NCBI GenBank assembly: GCA_037974335.1
Contig: CM075760.1
Coordinates: forward strand, 6,569,432 to 6,633,431
Length of the DNA: 64,000 nt
Origin: Prionace glauca
Lineage: Eukaryota; Chordata; Chondrichthyes; Carcharhiniformes; Carcharhinidae
Direction: 5' to 3'
This document shows, piece by piece, positions 1 to 10,431 of this stretch. Below the pieces are notes generated by a model that did no database searches, had not been told where the DNA came from, and saw only the letters and a program-made list of their open reading frames with translations. The first letter of the stretch is position 1. The number at the start of each line of letters is the position of its first letter. Position numbers and translations under genes: made by a program.

Positions 1-133
1 TCGCTGACTAAAATTCATCCTCACATTCTTCATGTATCTGTAACCAGGTAATACAGTGTATTACACACATCATCAGGCTGTTCATTTATGTCCAATGTAA
101 AACGTGGCTGTCAGCTTGAAGATTATCAGCTCT

Positions 134-917
134 CTGTGTCCAGAACAGGTGTCACGATGTGGGTATGCCGGCGTTGGACTGGCGTAAACACAGTAAAAAG
201 TCTGACAACACCAGGTTTTAGTCCAACCGATTTATTTGATAATAGACTCACAAGCTTGCGAGGTTAGTCCCTTCATCAGGTGAATGGAGAGTTCTGGCCT
301 CAGACAGAGCATATAAAGCACAGACAGTTTAGAGATTACTGATTAGAATGCGAATCCTTACACCGAACCTGCTGTTCCAGACCTGAAGTGTCTGACAATG
401 TGAGTGGAAGGAGCACTCATCACAGGTTAAAGAGATGTGTATTGTCTCCAGACAGTACAGTAAGTGGGGTTTTGCAAACCCCACAGGCAAGATCCCTGTT
501 GAGACCGTCCTCATGTGTGTGGAACTTGGCTATCAAGTTCCGCACACATGAGGATGGTCTCAACAGGGATCTTGGGTTCATGTCGCACTATCTGTAACCC
601 CCGTGACTTGCCTGGGTTTGCAAAACCCCACTTACTGTACTGTCTGGAGACAATACACATCTCTTTAACCTCTGATGAGTGCTCCTTCCACTCACATTGT
701 CAGCCACTTCAGGTCTTGAACAGCAGGTTAAGTGTAAGGATTTGCATTCTAATCAGTAATCTCTAAACTGTCTGTGCTTTATATGCTCTGTCTGAGGCCA
801 GAACTCTCCATTCACCTGACGAAGGGACTAACCCTGAAAGCTTGTGAGTCTATTATCAAATAAATCGGTTGGACTAAAACCTGGTGTTGTCAGACTTTTT
901 ACTGTGTCCAGGACAGG
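134..917. mobile_element. Penelope-like fold-back insertion with target-site duplication
   Basis: Two copies of the 3' part of a Penelope-like element face each other. The left arm reads on the minus strand, the right arm on the plus strand, and they meet near 530-535. Both outer ends carry the family's 3' terminus (AGTAAAAAGTCTGACAACA on the left and its complement on the right). A 16-bp host sequence, CTGTGTCCAGAACAGG at 134-149, recurs at 902-917 with one mismatch, so the whole palindrome behaves as one insertion. The interrupted host sequence matches the leader region of the paralogous gene at 11040-11110. Family assignment rests on the related copy at 21380-21942, which encodes a GIY-YIG-like segment. 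Confidence 0.8.
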
Positions 918-1145
918 CAGCAGGGAGCATGAATCTGTCAATCAGCCTCGATCAGCACCTTCAGAAGAATTGGGAGGGTGAATATTAGACACAGCAGAGT
1001 GAGAATGGAGGGAGAGTGTGTGGGATGGAGATTTACAGCTTTTGGGGAATGAGAGAGGAAAGAATATTCCATAGAAACTAGAATTGTCTGTTCTGAATTT
1101 CAGTGCTGTATTGAAAGTGATGTATTTTGTAAATTCCTTTTACAG
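906..1145 (+). other. Intron 3' part and acceptor of the first ZNF gene
   Basis: This stretch matches the intron upstream of the paralogous genes (for example 11100-11303 and 32480-32687), including the shared run GGAGGGAGAGTGTGTGGGAT. It ends in a pyrimidine-rich acceptor, TCCTTTTACAG, at about 1135-1145. The large exon is inferred to begin at 1146 with GATATCAGAAGGTGAGG. The first exon and promoter of this copy appear to lie outside the window, to the left. Confidence 0.6.
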
Positions 1146-1354
1146 GATATCAGAAGGTGAGGAATTTACAGACAGAAATCTCAAATCAAACATCACGTCA
1201 GCATCTGACAGAGTCACTCAATTCATCAGGACCTGAATGCTCTTGGCCTTTGAATCCAGAAAGAGAAATGTTTCTCTGTTCTGTCTGCTTTTGCATTCTT
1301 GAAACATCAGTATGACTGGTACAGCAGACACGGACATACACTCTCCCACAGACT

Positions 1355-1500
1355 CATGCTCCCACACACACACGCACACTCCCCCACACACACTCACACA
1401 CACCCACACACTTCCCCCCCAACACACACACACTCCCCCCTCTCCACACACACCCACCCATCCCCGCCTTCTTCCCCCCCGCCCCGTCCTCACACTCCCA
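1355..1500. repeat. CA/CCCA-rich microsatellite inside the ZNF leader
   Basis: This is an impure (CA)n/(CACC)n tract with C-runs. It sits where the paralogous leaders at 11480-11510 and 47870-47900 have only a few CACACA units, so the expansion is private to this copy. It lies in the inferred 5' untranslated part of the exon. Confidence 0.8.
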
Positions 1501-1637
1501 TGCATTGACTGTGGAAAGAGCTTCTCAGTTACACAGCCATAAAAATATTGCACCAAAACAGCAGGGCGTCATAATCTTGTTCTGTGTGAGACTTCAACCT
1601 GTGGTCAAACCTGGAGCAACATAAGGACACCTCCAAC

Positions 1638-2480
1638 ATGGAGAAACCGTGGAAATGTGGGGACTGTGGGAAGGGTTGCAAAAGCCCCTCTGAGCTGCAA
1701 ACTCATGAACGTGTTCACACTGGAGAGAAGCCATACACCTGCTCTGTGTGTGGGAAGGGGTTCACTCGGTTATCTCACCTGCAGCGACATCGACTGGTTC
1801 ACACTGGAGAAAGAGCGTTCATCTGCTTTGAGTGTGGGGATGGATTCACTAATTTACCCAGCCTGCAGAGACATCAGCGCGTTCACACTGGAGAGAGACC
1901 ATTCACCTGCGCAGAGTGCGGGAAAGGATTTACGCATTTATCCAACCTGTCGAAACACAAAATCACTCACAGCAATGAGAGACCCTTTAAATGCACTGAC
2001 TGTGAGAGTGGTTTCAAAAGCTCTCGGGAACTGATGATTCATCAGCGCATTCACACTGGGGAGAGACCGTTCAGCTGCTCTCACTGCACAAAGAGATTTA
2101 GGACGCCATCCCACCTGCAGGAGCACCAGAGAATTCACACCAGAGAGAGACCATTCACCTGCTCTGTGTGTGGGAAAGGATTCACTCATTCATCCAGCCT
2201 GCTGAGCCACAATCTCACTCACACCCAGGAGAGACCCTTTAAATGCTCTGATTGTGGACGTGGTTTCAAACGTTCTCGGGATCTGATGTCCCACCAGCGC
2301 ACTCACACTGAGGAGAGACTGTTCAGCTGCTCTCACTGCACAAAGACGTTCAAAACCTCATCCAATCTGCAGCAACACCAGCGAGTTCACACTGGGGAGA
2401 GACCATTCATCTGCTGTGTGTGTGGGAAGGGATTCACTCAGTCATCCAGTATGCGGAGACACCAGCAAGTTCACAAGTGA
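1638..2480 (+). CDS. C2H2 zinc-finger protein, 10 fingers
   Basis: This intact 280-residue frame encodes ten tandem C2H2 fingers at a 28-residue period, starting within ten residues of the N-terminus and ending three residues after the last His. Finger 1 (CGDCGKGCKSPSEL) has Cys where the conserved Phe normally sits; fingers 2-10 have complete Cys2His2 sets. Linkers are TGE(R/K)PF or variants (SNERPF, TRERPF, TQERPF, TEERLF). There is no KRAB, SCAN or BTB domain. The start ATG is the one conserved in every paralog (ACCATGGAGAAACC-like). The inferred exon runs from an acceptor ending at 1145. The family is known for sequence-specific nuclear DNA binding; the target is unknown. A 212-bp tandem duplication lies just downstream. 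ZNF call certain, orthology unknown. Confidence 0.9.
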   Translation: MEKPWKCGDCGKGCKSPSELQTHERVHTGEKPYTCSVCGKGFTRLSHLQRHRLVHTGERAFICFECGDGFTNLPSLQRHQRVHTGERPFTCAECGKGFTHLSNLSKHKITHSNERPFKCTDCESGFKSSRELMIHQRIHTGERPFSCSHCTKRFRTPSHLQEHQRIHTRERPFTCSVCGKGFTHSSSLLSHNLTHTQERPFKCSDCGRGFKRSRDLMSHQRTHTEERLFSCSHCTKTFKTSSNLQQHQRVHTGERPFICCVCGKGFTQSSSMRRHQQVHK

Positions 2481-2598
2481 TGACTGGTGTTGGATTCTGC
2501 TGTTATTTTGCTGTTAATCACATCCAGGACTGAACCATGTTCATTCTGACAGTTGGTGAAATGGGAGGGTCGGAGGGTTTCTTTCTGCTGGACTGGCT

Positions 2599-3021
2599 GG
2601 ACTCATGACTTTGCTTCCAGTAGGCTGATGCTCTTTGAGCCTGGGAGAGCACATTTCCACTGAAATGACACACAAAAGCTGATGAAGGACATTTATTTTA
2701 TCCTGGATAGTAAATAATGTTTTTCCTATCACTACAGGTAGATCTGAAATAAATACAGAAAGAACTGGAAAAACGCAGCAGGTCTAGCAGCATCTGTGAA
2801 GAGAGAAACTGGACTCATGACTTTGCTTCCAGTAGGCTGATGCTCTTTGAGCCTGGGAGAGCACATTTCCACTGAAATGACACACAAAAGCTGATGAAGG
2901 ACATTTATTTTATCCTGGATAGTAAATAATGTTTTTCCTATCACTACAGGTAGATCTGAAATAAATACAGAAAGAACTGGAAAAACGCAGCAGGTCTAGC
3001 AGCATCTGTGAAGAGAGAAAC
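2599..3021. repeat. 212-bp tandem duplication in the ZNF 3' flank
   Basis: The block 2599-2809 is repeated at 2811-3021 with no difference that I can see. It combines 3' flank shared by all ZNF units (ACTTTGCTTCCAGTAGG, CTGATGCTCTTTGAG) with a common repeat (ACGCAGCAGGTCTAGCAGCATC). Apparent perfect identity implies a recent event or an assembly artefact. Confidence 0.9.
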
Positions 3022-3065
3022 AGAGTTAATACACTCTGAACTACTTCCATGGTGTTTATAAAATG

Positions 3066-3372
3066 GGACAGCACAGTGCACTTCTGCATCACAACACCAG
3101 GGATCCAGGTTCAATTCCAGCCCAGGTCACTGTCTGTGTGGAGTTTGCACATTCTCCCCATGTCTGTGTGGGTTTCATCCAGGTGCTCCGGTTTCGTCCC
3201 AAAGACCAAAGGTATGTGGGTTAGGTTGATTGGCTATGCTAAATTTGTGTTAGGGGAATTAGCAGGATAAATGTGTGGGATTATGGGAAGAGGACCTGGG
3301 TGGATGGTGTTGGGTACAGACTCAATGGGCAGAATGGCCTCTGGGTGTACTGCAGGGATTCTGTGATCCTTT
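3066..3372 (+). mobile_element. tRNA-headed SINE (type A), near full length
   Basis: A tRNA-like head (CAGCACAGTGCACTTCTGC, then GGTTCAATTCC as B box) is followed by the body TGTGTGGAGTTTGCACATT, GGTTAGGTTGATTGGC and a tail ending GGGATTCTGTGAT. The same layout recurs many times in this window. It resembles the tRNA-derived SINEs reported from elasmobranchs (HE1 type), but I cannot confirm the subfamily. Confidence 0.75.
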
Positions 3373-3510
3373 GTTTAATAAGAGACAAAAACTGCACCCA
3401 GTGTTCAAGATGCAGTCTCAGCAATGCCCTGTATAACTGAAGCATAATATCTTTACTTCAATGTTCAATTTCTCTCGTAATAAAGGATAGCATTCCATTT
3501 GTGAGAATGT
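3373..3510 (-). mobile_element. CR1-like LINE fragment
   Basis: The minus strand carries a decayed piece of the CR1 reverse-transcriptase C-terminal region (the stretch matching the CVQFW / LYxxLVRPHLE block of better copies). It is short and diverged. Confidence 0.5.
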
Positions 3511-3747
3511 TGATTTATTTGAACTAAGATTTATGGGGTTCTCTTGTTTACAATAACTCCATAACTGTAAATCACACCAGGTTCCAGTAACTTAACCATA
3601 TGGCTAGAAAGAATATTTGAAATGGTGAATTCAGTAAGTTTATTAACCATTAAAAATGAAACAAGTCAAAGATAAAAAAGGAAAGTATCGATTAACAGTA
3701 AAAAGAGAAAGCTTAGCTTTAACAATTGAACATACAAACTTATGAAA

Positions 3748-3862
3748 TGTTATGGGGAGAAGGCAGGAACATGGGGATGAGGAGCACATCAGCCAGGATC
3801 GAATGACAGAGCAGACTTGATGGGCCAAATGGCCTAATTCTGTTCCACGATCTTATGAACAG
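3748..3862 (+). mobile_element. CR1-like LINE 3' end
   Basis: TTATGGGGAGAAGGCAGGAA is followed by GACTTGATGGGCCAAATGG and CTTATGAAC, the typical 3' end of CR1-type LINEs seen repeatedly in this window. The 235 bp between 3511 and 3747 shows nothing I recognise. Confidence 0.65.
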
Positions 3863-3949
3863 ACTTCTCGCTATCCTTTTCAGACCAGGACATGATGGCT
3901 TCAAAAACATGGATAACTTGTAAAATCAACAGCTCCCAACACCTCCCCG

Positions 3950-4203
3950 TAGGGCACAGTGGTTTGCACTGCTGCCTCATAGTGCCAGGGACCTGGGTTT
4001 GACTCCCAGTTGGGTCACAGTCTGCAGATTTTACACATTCTCCCTGTGTCTGTGTGGGTTTCCTCCGGGTGCTCCGAGTTCCTCCTACGTCCAAAAGTCA
4101 TGCTGGTTAGATGCATTGGCCATGCTAAATTCTCCCTCAGTGCACCCGAACAGGCTCCTGAGTGTGGTGACTCGGGGATTTTCAGAGTAACTTCATTGCA
4201 ATA
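3950..4203 (+). mobile_element. tRNA-headed SINE (type B tail), plus arm of a fold-back pair
   Basis: The head (CAGTGGTTTGCACTGCTGCC, then GGGTTTGACTCCC) and body match type A. The tail is different and ends TAATGTAAGCCAACTTGTGAC, as at 14640-14680. A second copy in opposite orientation begins exactly where this one ends. Confidence 0.75.
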
Positions 4204-4487
4204 TTAATGTAAGCCAACTTGTGACACTAATACATGAAGTTCCTGGGAAAATCCCCTCATCGCTGCACTCTGGTATCTGTTCAGGTACACTGATGGAGAA
4301 TACAGAATGGTCAGTGCACCTAACCAGCACATCTTTTGGTCTGTGGAAGGAAATCAGAGCCAGAAGAAGACCAGCAGTCACAGGAACAATGTGCAAAGTT
4401 CACAGATTCACCCAAGCCGGGAATCAAACCCAGGTCCCTGACACTGTGAAGCAGCAATGCTAACCAATGTGCCACTGGGCCACCCTA
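4204..4487 (-). mobile_element. tRNA-headed SINE (type B tail), minus arm of a fold-back pair
   Basis: Read on the minus strand it has the head GGTGGCCCAGTGGCACATTG, a B box in GGTTTGATTCCCG, and a body diverging toward 4204, where it abuts the preceding SINE tail to tail. The two arms are clearly diverged, so the pair is old. Confidence 0.7.
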
Positions 4488-4989
4488 ACAAGTCTTATGT
4501 TTTTTCTATTCTGTTGCTGTCAGAAGGCAATATCTTATAATTCCCATAGCATTTTAACCATTCTTACTCTGTTTATAATTCTAAAAGTTAAAAACTTTTG
4601 TGTTCAAATTTACATTCTAACCTTTCTAACAACTGTATTAATGAATCATTTATTCTTTAATTGTCTTACAATTCAAGCTGTCTATTTAACTAATCTGGCT
4701 GCTTTACAACTGTGGGAACTTCAGTCCACAAATAAGGTAGTCGAATGTATTGTTAAAAGCAGCAGATCTTTATATAAATAAATAACAAAGTTTTAAAAGA
4801 CAGCAGTAAACAAAGAAAACAGGAGCACTGGAACCAGCCTGGACTTGCAGATGACACCCTTCCCAAAGCCTACACATGCTCAGAACGGAGAGGGGTTGAG
4901 AAGAACACTCTATAACACTTCTCCCCTTAAATTTCAATCCCCCATCAGGACAGAAATACAACAAAGTAATGTCTTTAACACACAGAAGT
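4488..4989. other. AT-rich interval without recognised gene
   Basis: No coding potential, RNA gene or clear repeat is recognised. The right end may include the outer part of the neighbouring LTR-element fossil. Confidence 0.4.
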
Positions 4990-5960
4990 CTGTCAGGAGC
5001 TTTGTGATTCATTGTGACCTGTACTATACCACTGGTAAATCTTGTAATGGTGTTTCTGCAATGGGAGGTGAAGGGATAATTTGAGAATCTGTACATGAAT
5101 GTTCCTCTTCCACTCCCACAGCAGAGTCAACTGGCAAAGCTGGAACCATTTCCTGGTGAACATCCACAGCAGCATGACCCTCTGCCATGTTCTCAGTAAT
5201 GATTGCTGACTCTAAAACTGTTCCTGACTCGGGGTCACACCACAAGTGAATATGGTCTTGGTGTCTGTGAATAACTCGTCCGTTTTACTGTTTCACCATC
5301 CAAGATACTGGACTACTTTGGTTTAAAATTATTCCCGGTAACCACCTTTGGTTACTCCTAAAGTTTCTGATGTAAACCCGATCGCTCGGTTTGAACTGCC
5401 TCTCTTTGGTGCGGTAGTCGTGACTCCCCTTCTACTTCTCTTGTCTCCTACTCACTTTTGCTCTGAGATCTGGATGAAGCTGATCCAGATGAGAATTCAG
5501 CCCTCTACCTAAAAATAATAGGAGAGAGTTCGGTTGTGGATTGTGGTGTGATACGAAGCAAACAAAAATCTTGAGAGCTTGTTCTTAAAGTATCGCTTTC
5601 CATTCTTCTCAATCCCTCCTTCAGAGTGTGAACAGCACTTTCTGCTGGACCATTTGTAGCCAGATGAAACGGTGCAGCACACACATGGCATATACCATTC
5701 CTTTACATGAATTCCTGAAACATCTCACTTGTAAACAGAGTGTCGTTATCTGAAACAAGCGGATCTGCTAACCCAGGGCTTGTGAAAATTTGACAGAGCT
5801 TCTCTATTGTCACAGGAGATGTAATATTACTCATGATCTGTGCTTCCAACCATTTTGAATGCACATTTACAACGACCAAACACATGATTCGTGAAAGGCA
5901 CCCCCCCAAAGTCCACCTGTAGTCTGGATTACGGCCTTTCAGGCCACTCCCAAGGATGAA
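4990..5960 (-). mobile_element. Ty3/gypsy LTR-retrotransposon fossil, integrase part
   Basis: The minus strand encodes recognisable pieces of a gypsy-type integrase: the catalytic-core region (motif LVSDNDTLFTSEMFQEFM), the downstream part of the core, and a C-terminal domain-like stretch. No gag, protease, reverse transcriptase or paired LTRs are evident here. The element is a broken fragment with several breaks and looks old. Confidence 0.75.
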
Positions 5961-7627
5961 GTGGTAATGTACCCAGTGTGTTGGAGGGAAATGAACGCAG
6001 AAGAACCATTCAATGCTCAAGCATGATTCAATCGATAAACAGTTTATTGAGTTACGCCAGCAGGGAGAAGCTACAGGGACTGACCATGTGCAACTCCAAC
6101 CAACAAAGAAAATCATCAATTCTTATGTAGTTACTGAGCCCATCCCAGCTGGACACAATCCAATCAGAATGGTTATAGATTACATTAATTATATATCCAA
6201 TGAAATTAGTATCTGGGCATTATGGGGTTTTGTGTCATCTCATGAACAGATAGGTGCTCCCATCATGAAGTTTTCCAGACCCTCTTATCTACCATCCTTG
6301 GGTTTCTTTGGTACACAGACTCCCTTAGTTTGAAAAGGGGTGGATTAAAAGTTCTCAAATGGACATCAGCACCCTTCCTTTGTTTTAATCTAATGACCAC
6401 ATAGTCTGGGAATCATTTCTATTTAATAATCTCACATTTTAAACTTTTTCTTTCAGTATCCAATCCTAGAATTTTCCTTTCCATTGTGTCAATTGCATCA
6501 GGAATAAATCTTTGGATCTGACAGGAAATTTAACCCAAGGTCAATCCAACACAGGATTGGTCAAAATCATTTCACATCTCCCAAATTTTAAATAACCAAG
6601 ACAAATTAAAACCATCATTCTCATGTATGAATTGTATCTGGATTAAAATTCCTGCAGGTTTAGTAAAATACCCTGGAATCATGTCTCTGGTCAGTAAATA
6701 TAACGTGAAAAAAAAGTTTTATTAATTACACTTTTAAAAAAAACTTTGATTTAAATCACAGACAGAAAACCTCAAAGCTTGAAGCAATTCACAAATATCA
6801 CACGTACACAAGTAGAGAAACTTAGCATGTTCTTTACAACAACAATAACCAGAAACATTAAGGATTTTTGTGGTTCCGTTTTTAAACTTCCAGAAATGCC
6901 TTTAATTAAAGACACAAGGTGAGGTTAATTCCCCAGAAAGATGAATCTTAACAAATGTAGTCCAAAACAATGATAAAACACATCTACAAACATCCACACA
7001 AAACAAACAAAACACACAGGTTCTCACAGCTTGTAAATTTCAAACAATGAATCCTCAGCATTCTCTCCTGCAGCTATAGCTTCTTAAAGTGACAGAGCAC
7101 TACAAGCTCAAAAATCCTTGTGTACAATAAGATACAAGATCCTTCATTATAACAACCTTTTTTAAGCCAATTTCCTGGGCCTGATTTTATAGGCAATATC
7201 TAGTCTTTATTGCCTTAAAATCCCAAACACATTACCACTTGCAAAATCTTTGTTCTTTATCTGGGGTTGAGGTGACAACATGATAAAATTTTCACAGTTA
7301 TTCCAAATTCCTCCAGGCTTAAAATTTCCACATTTAAGTTGTTCCTATATAAATCTTCAATTATAAAATAAGTGCATAAAGTCTCAGCAGTCGAGAAAAC
7401 TCGAAATGTTGTCTCTAATCTCTCTCCACAGATGCGTCAGACTTGCTGAGATTTTCCACCATTTTCTGTTTTTGTTTCAGATTCCAGCCTCTTTTTGTGT
7501 TTGTTTACCTGAGATATCTCAATTCCTTCATTGTCCAGGACAATATATTCTCAATATCTTTAAAACATAAATTCAACATTTGATTTCAGGCATTAACATA
7601 TTCTGTTAGTTTGTTCTTTATTGTCAA
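5961..7627. other. AT-rich interval with repeat relics, no gene recognised
   Basis: A block at 5961-6055 (containing GGTAATGTACCCAGTGTGT and AACAGTTTATTGAGTTAC) recurs at 16166-16256. A block at about 7230-7320 (TTTGTTCTTTATCTGGGGTT) recurs at about 16270-16375. The two blocks are 1.2 kb apart here but adjacent there. Positions 7385-7500 carry a common repeat motif (CTCCACAGATGCGTCAGAC). I see no coding region in the rest. Confidence 0.5.
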
Positions 7628-7940
7628 TGTTAGGCTGGAGTTGTTCCCCTTGGAGCAAAGGAGGTTGAGGGGAGATTTGATAGAGGTGGACAGGATTCTG
7701 ACAGGTTTAGATAAGGTGGACAAAGAAAAGTTGTTCCCATTTGCTGATGGGACAAGGATGAGGGGGACACAGATTTAAGGTTTTGGATCAGACATGTAAA
7801 GGGGGATGTGACGAAGAATATTTTGATGCAGTGAATGGTATTGACCTGGAACTCACTGCCTATGAGAGTAGAAGAAGTGGAGACAATAAACAATGACAAA
7901 GAAAATTAGATGGACATTTGAAGGGTTTCAAACAGAAATG
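7628..7940 (+). mobile_element. CR1-like LINE 3' fragment (copy in ZNF unit A)
   Basis: Plus-strand text such as GGAGCAAAGGAGGTTGAGGG and GATAGAGGTGGACAGGATTC corresponds to the CR1 C-terminal block (EQRRLRGDLIEVDKIL). Homologous fragments lie at the same place relative to the ZNF exon at 18235-18560 and, inverted, at 34745-35065. The insertion therefore predates duplication of the three units. Confidence 0.75.
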
Positions 7941-8185
7941 CTGACTAAATATCTCTGAACTTCCTAACGCGCTGTCACTCTGTGATCCTTGTGAAATTTG
8001 AAACCAGGTTATTGAAACAACGCTCAAAGAGCATCAGCCCACTGGAGGCAAAGTTGTGAGACCGGCCAGTCCAGCAGAAAGAAACCCTCAGACCCTCCTC
8101 ATTGACCAACTGCGAAAATGAACAAAATCCAGTTCTGTATGTAATTGAGAGCAGAAACAATAACTGCAGAATCCAACCCCTGGAA
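7941..8185 (-). other. 3' flank/UTR shared by ZNF units
   Basis: On the minus strand this follows the stop codon of the 8186-9112 gene. It contains blocks found after most ZNF exons in the window (GCATCAGCCCACTGGAGGCA, GACCGGCCAGTCCAGCAGAA on the plus strand; compare 18660-18715 and 21945-21990). Such conservation marks the ancestral duplication unit. Confidence 0.6.
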
Positions 8186-9112
8186 TCACTCGTGAACTTG
8201 TTGGTGTTTCAGGAGCTGGGATGAAACTCTAAATCCTTTTCCACACTGAGAGCAGGTGAATGGCCTCTCCCCAGTGTGAACTCGCTGGTGTCTCCGCAGG
8301 CCGGATGAGTCAGTGAATCCCTTCCCACACTGAGAGCAGGTGAACGGCCTCTCCCCAGTGTGAATTCGCTGGTGTGTTTGCAGGCTGGACAATTGAGTGA
8401 ATCCCTTCTCACACTGAGAGCAGGTAAATGGTTTCTCCCCTGTGTGAACTCGCCGATGTGTCTGCAGGTTGGATAACTGAGTGAATTCCTCCCCACACTC
8501 AGAGCAGATGAATGGTTTCTCCCCAGTGTGAACTCGCTGGTGTCTCTGCAGGCTGGGTAATGCAACGAATCCCTTCCCACACTGACAGCAGGTGAATGGC
8601 ATCTCCCCAGTGTGAACTCGCTGGTGTGTCCGCAGGTATGATAACCGAGTGAAACCCTTTTCACATGCAGAGCAGGTGAATGGCCTCTTCCCAGTGTGAA
8701 CTCGCTGGTGTGTCTGCAGGGTGGATGAATGACTGAATCTCTTCCCACATTGAGAGCAGGTGAATGGTTTCTCCCCAGTGTGAACTCGCTGGTGTGTCCG
8801 CAGGTTGGATGACCATTTAAATCGCTTTGTGCAGTGAGAGCAACTAAACGGTCTCTCCTCAGTGTGAATGCGTTGGTGGGACACCAGTTCACCAGAGCTT
8901 TTGAATCCACTCCCACAATCAGAGCATTTAAAGGGGCTCTTCTTGGTATGAGTCAATTTGTGATTCAGCAGGTTGGACAACTGACTGAATCCCTTCCCAC
9001 ACACCGAGCAGGTGAATGGCCTCTCCCCAGTGTGACTGCGTCGATGAATTTCCAAATCAGATGGAGCTCTGAATTGCTTCTCACAGTCGCCACATTTCCA
9101 CGGTTTCTCCAT
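8186..9112 (-). CDS. C2H2 zinc-finger protein, 11 fingers
   Basis: This intact 308-residue frame has eleven complete C2H2 fingers from residue 6 to the end. Finger 1 is the family leader finger [10 protein letters not shown]. Linkers are mostly TGE(R/K)PF, with the unusual TKKSPF after finger 2, TGKRPF after finger 5 and TGEMPF after finger 6. No effector domain is present. The start is the conserved MEKPW ATG. The nuclear DNA-binding role is known for the family; the target is unknown. The gene lies head to head with the decayed gene at 11663, with a CpG-rich region between them. Its expected leader exon is interrupted by Penelope-like and LINE relics at 9218-9600, so the true 5' end is unclear. 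Confidence 0.9.
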   Translation of the reverse strand: MEKPWKCGDCEKQFRAPSDLEIHRRSHTGERPFTCSVCGKGFSQLSNLLNHKLTHTKKSPFKCSDCGSGFKSSGELVSHQRIHTEERPFSCSHCTKRFKWSSNLRTHQRVHTGEKPFTCSQCGKRFSHSSTLQTHQRVHTGKRPFTCSACEKGFTRLSYLRTHQRVHTGEMPFTCCQCGKGFVALPSLQRHQRVHTGEKPFICSECGEEFTQLSNLQTHRRVHTGEKPFTCSQCEKGFTQLSSLQTHQRIHTGERPFTCSQCGKGFTDSSGLRRHQRVHTGERPFTCSQCGKGFRVSSQLLKHQQVHE

Positions 9113-9217
9113 GGTGTGGATTTCCTTGTGATTGTCTAGGTTAAACAGTCAGTTAAATCTCACACAGAACACGGGTATAGTGTCGCCCCCAACAACTCAC
9201 AACTCACCCTAATGAAC

Positions 9218-9600
9218 TCCCACTCATCTGATGAAGGTGCAATACTCCGAAAGCTACTGGCTTGTGCTACCAAATAAACCTGTTGGACTTTAACCTGGTG
9301 TCGTACGACCTTTCCTATGGCCAAAGAAGATTTGAAAATTGTTGTCAGAGTCGCTGCAATCTCCTGCCTCCCACAGCAGCCTGGGATACACCTCATCTGG
9401 AGCTAGGGATTTATATAATTTTAGGCCCAGTTAAAACCGTTAATACCTCCTCTCTCTTGATGTTAAGTTGTTGAAATCACAAAGCTGCTCCCTGGTATCT
9501 AAACGACTCACTTGATGAAGGTGCAGTCTCAAACAAGGAACCAAAAGCTCGTGATTCCAAATAAACCTATTGGAGTTTATCCTGGTGTTGTGTGCTTTCT
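9218..9600 (+). mobile_element. Two Penelope-like 3' fragments around a LINE relic
   Basis: Positions 9218-9318 and about 9505-9600 both show CTGATGAAGG/TTGATGAAGG, then CCAAATAAACCTGTTGGA-like text and CCTGGTGT, the 3' end of the window's Penelope-like family. Between them, 9345-9475 resembles a minus-strand CR1 fragment (CTCCCACAGCAGCCTGGGAT). The hammerhead-like core CTGATGA...GAAA lies at 9228-9252. Confidence 0.65.
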
Positions 9601-9744
9601 ATAACTACATCACCCTCCCCACAATGAATACAGATACAAGGTATTAATTTAAAACCCCACCAATGTCTCCCACCTCCACGTACAAATGACCACATTGCTC
9701 CCTAATGTACCCTATTCTTTCTCTGGTCACCTCCTGCCCTTCAC

Positions 9745-10313
9745 ATGATGAAAGAACACCTTTGGATTTCCTCCCAGATGTTGCACAGAGGAGGAAGTTT
9801 TAGCCTCAAGCTGATCGGCCAACTTCCGCATTCAGACAATGGAGGAAATGATTGGCTGGAGGACAAGACTCCTTCCGGTCATCCAACTCTTTTCATTGGT
9901 CAATACCTCAGCATGACGGCCAAGGGATGGGCGCACATGCGCAGCTGCTCCCGTCTCTTGGACATGCTCTGTCCTGGGCCGGGGGGGAGGGGAGATCATC
10001 GAGCGCCTTCTCGCTCTGGCCGGAGCCGCCAGCCGCTTGTCTGGAAACCTTGGCTCGAGGAGGGGGAGGGGGAACAATGGGTAGGGGCGGGGCTCCCGGG
10101 AGGGGGAGGGGAATACTGGGTGAGGGCGGGGCTCCCGGGTCCGCGCGGCGGTGAACCCACCCCTGACCGTCACGCGGAGCTATTGACCAATGGGAAGAGT
10201 TGGAGGACCGGAAGGATTCTGATCCTCCAGCCAATCACAGTGCGGGCTTTGTGTGAATGAAGATTGAGCTTCAGGCAGATGCAACCATCCCCCTGTCGCC
10301 ACCATCTGTGAGT
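9745..10313. promoter_or_regulatory. CpG-rich, probably bidirectional promoter with a first exon on the plus strand
   Basis: This GC- and CpG-rich block carries two CCAAT contexts (TTGACCAATGGGA near 10180 and CAGCCAATCACAG near 10230) and GC boxes (GGGGCGGGGCT). The right half matches 36260-36447. Exon 1 on the plus strand is inferred to end at 10307, before a GTGAGT donor, and would serve the 11663 gene. The left edge, read on the minus strand (CTTCCTCCTCTGTGCAACAT), matches the 5' region of the plus-strand gene at 32213-32290, so it should serve the 8186-9112 gene. Transcription start sites are inferred, not seen. Confidence 0.65.
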
Positions 10314-10431
10314 AAAACACTTTCTTTTCTCCCCCTTTCCATTTCTTATTGTTTCTAGTTTTGTTACATATTACTGTAGCTACATTCCAGTGATAAAGTC
10401 ATTGCAGCACAGGAGTCTATTGGGTAACTCG

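Noticed and set aside
1218-1556. Open frames over the CA-rich leader (both strands)
   Set aside because: They are His/Thr/Pro or Val/Cys/Gly low-complexity translations of a microsatellite within the leader exon.
5703-6119. The minus-strand frame here as a host gene
   Set aside because: Its recognisable part is gypsy-type integrase; it belongs to a broken LTR-element fossil.
9832-10260. Open frames on both strands of the 9.7-10.3 kb island as genes
   Set aside because: Same reason; the segment is paralogous to other promoter islands and the frames are not conserved between them.
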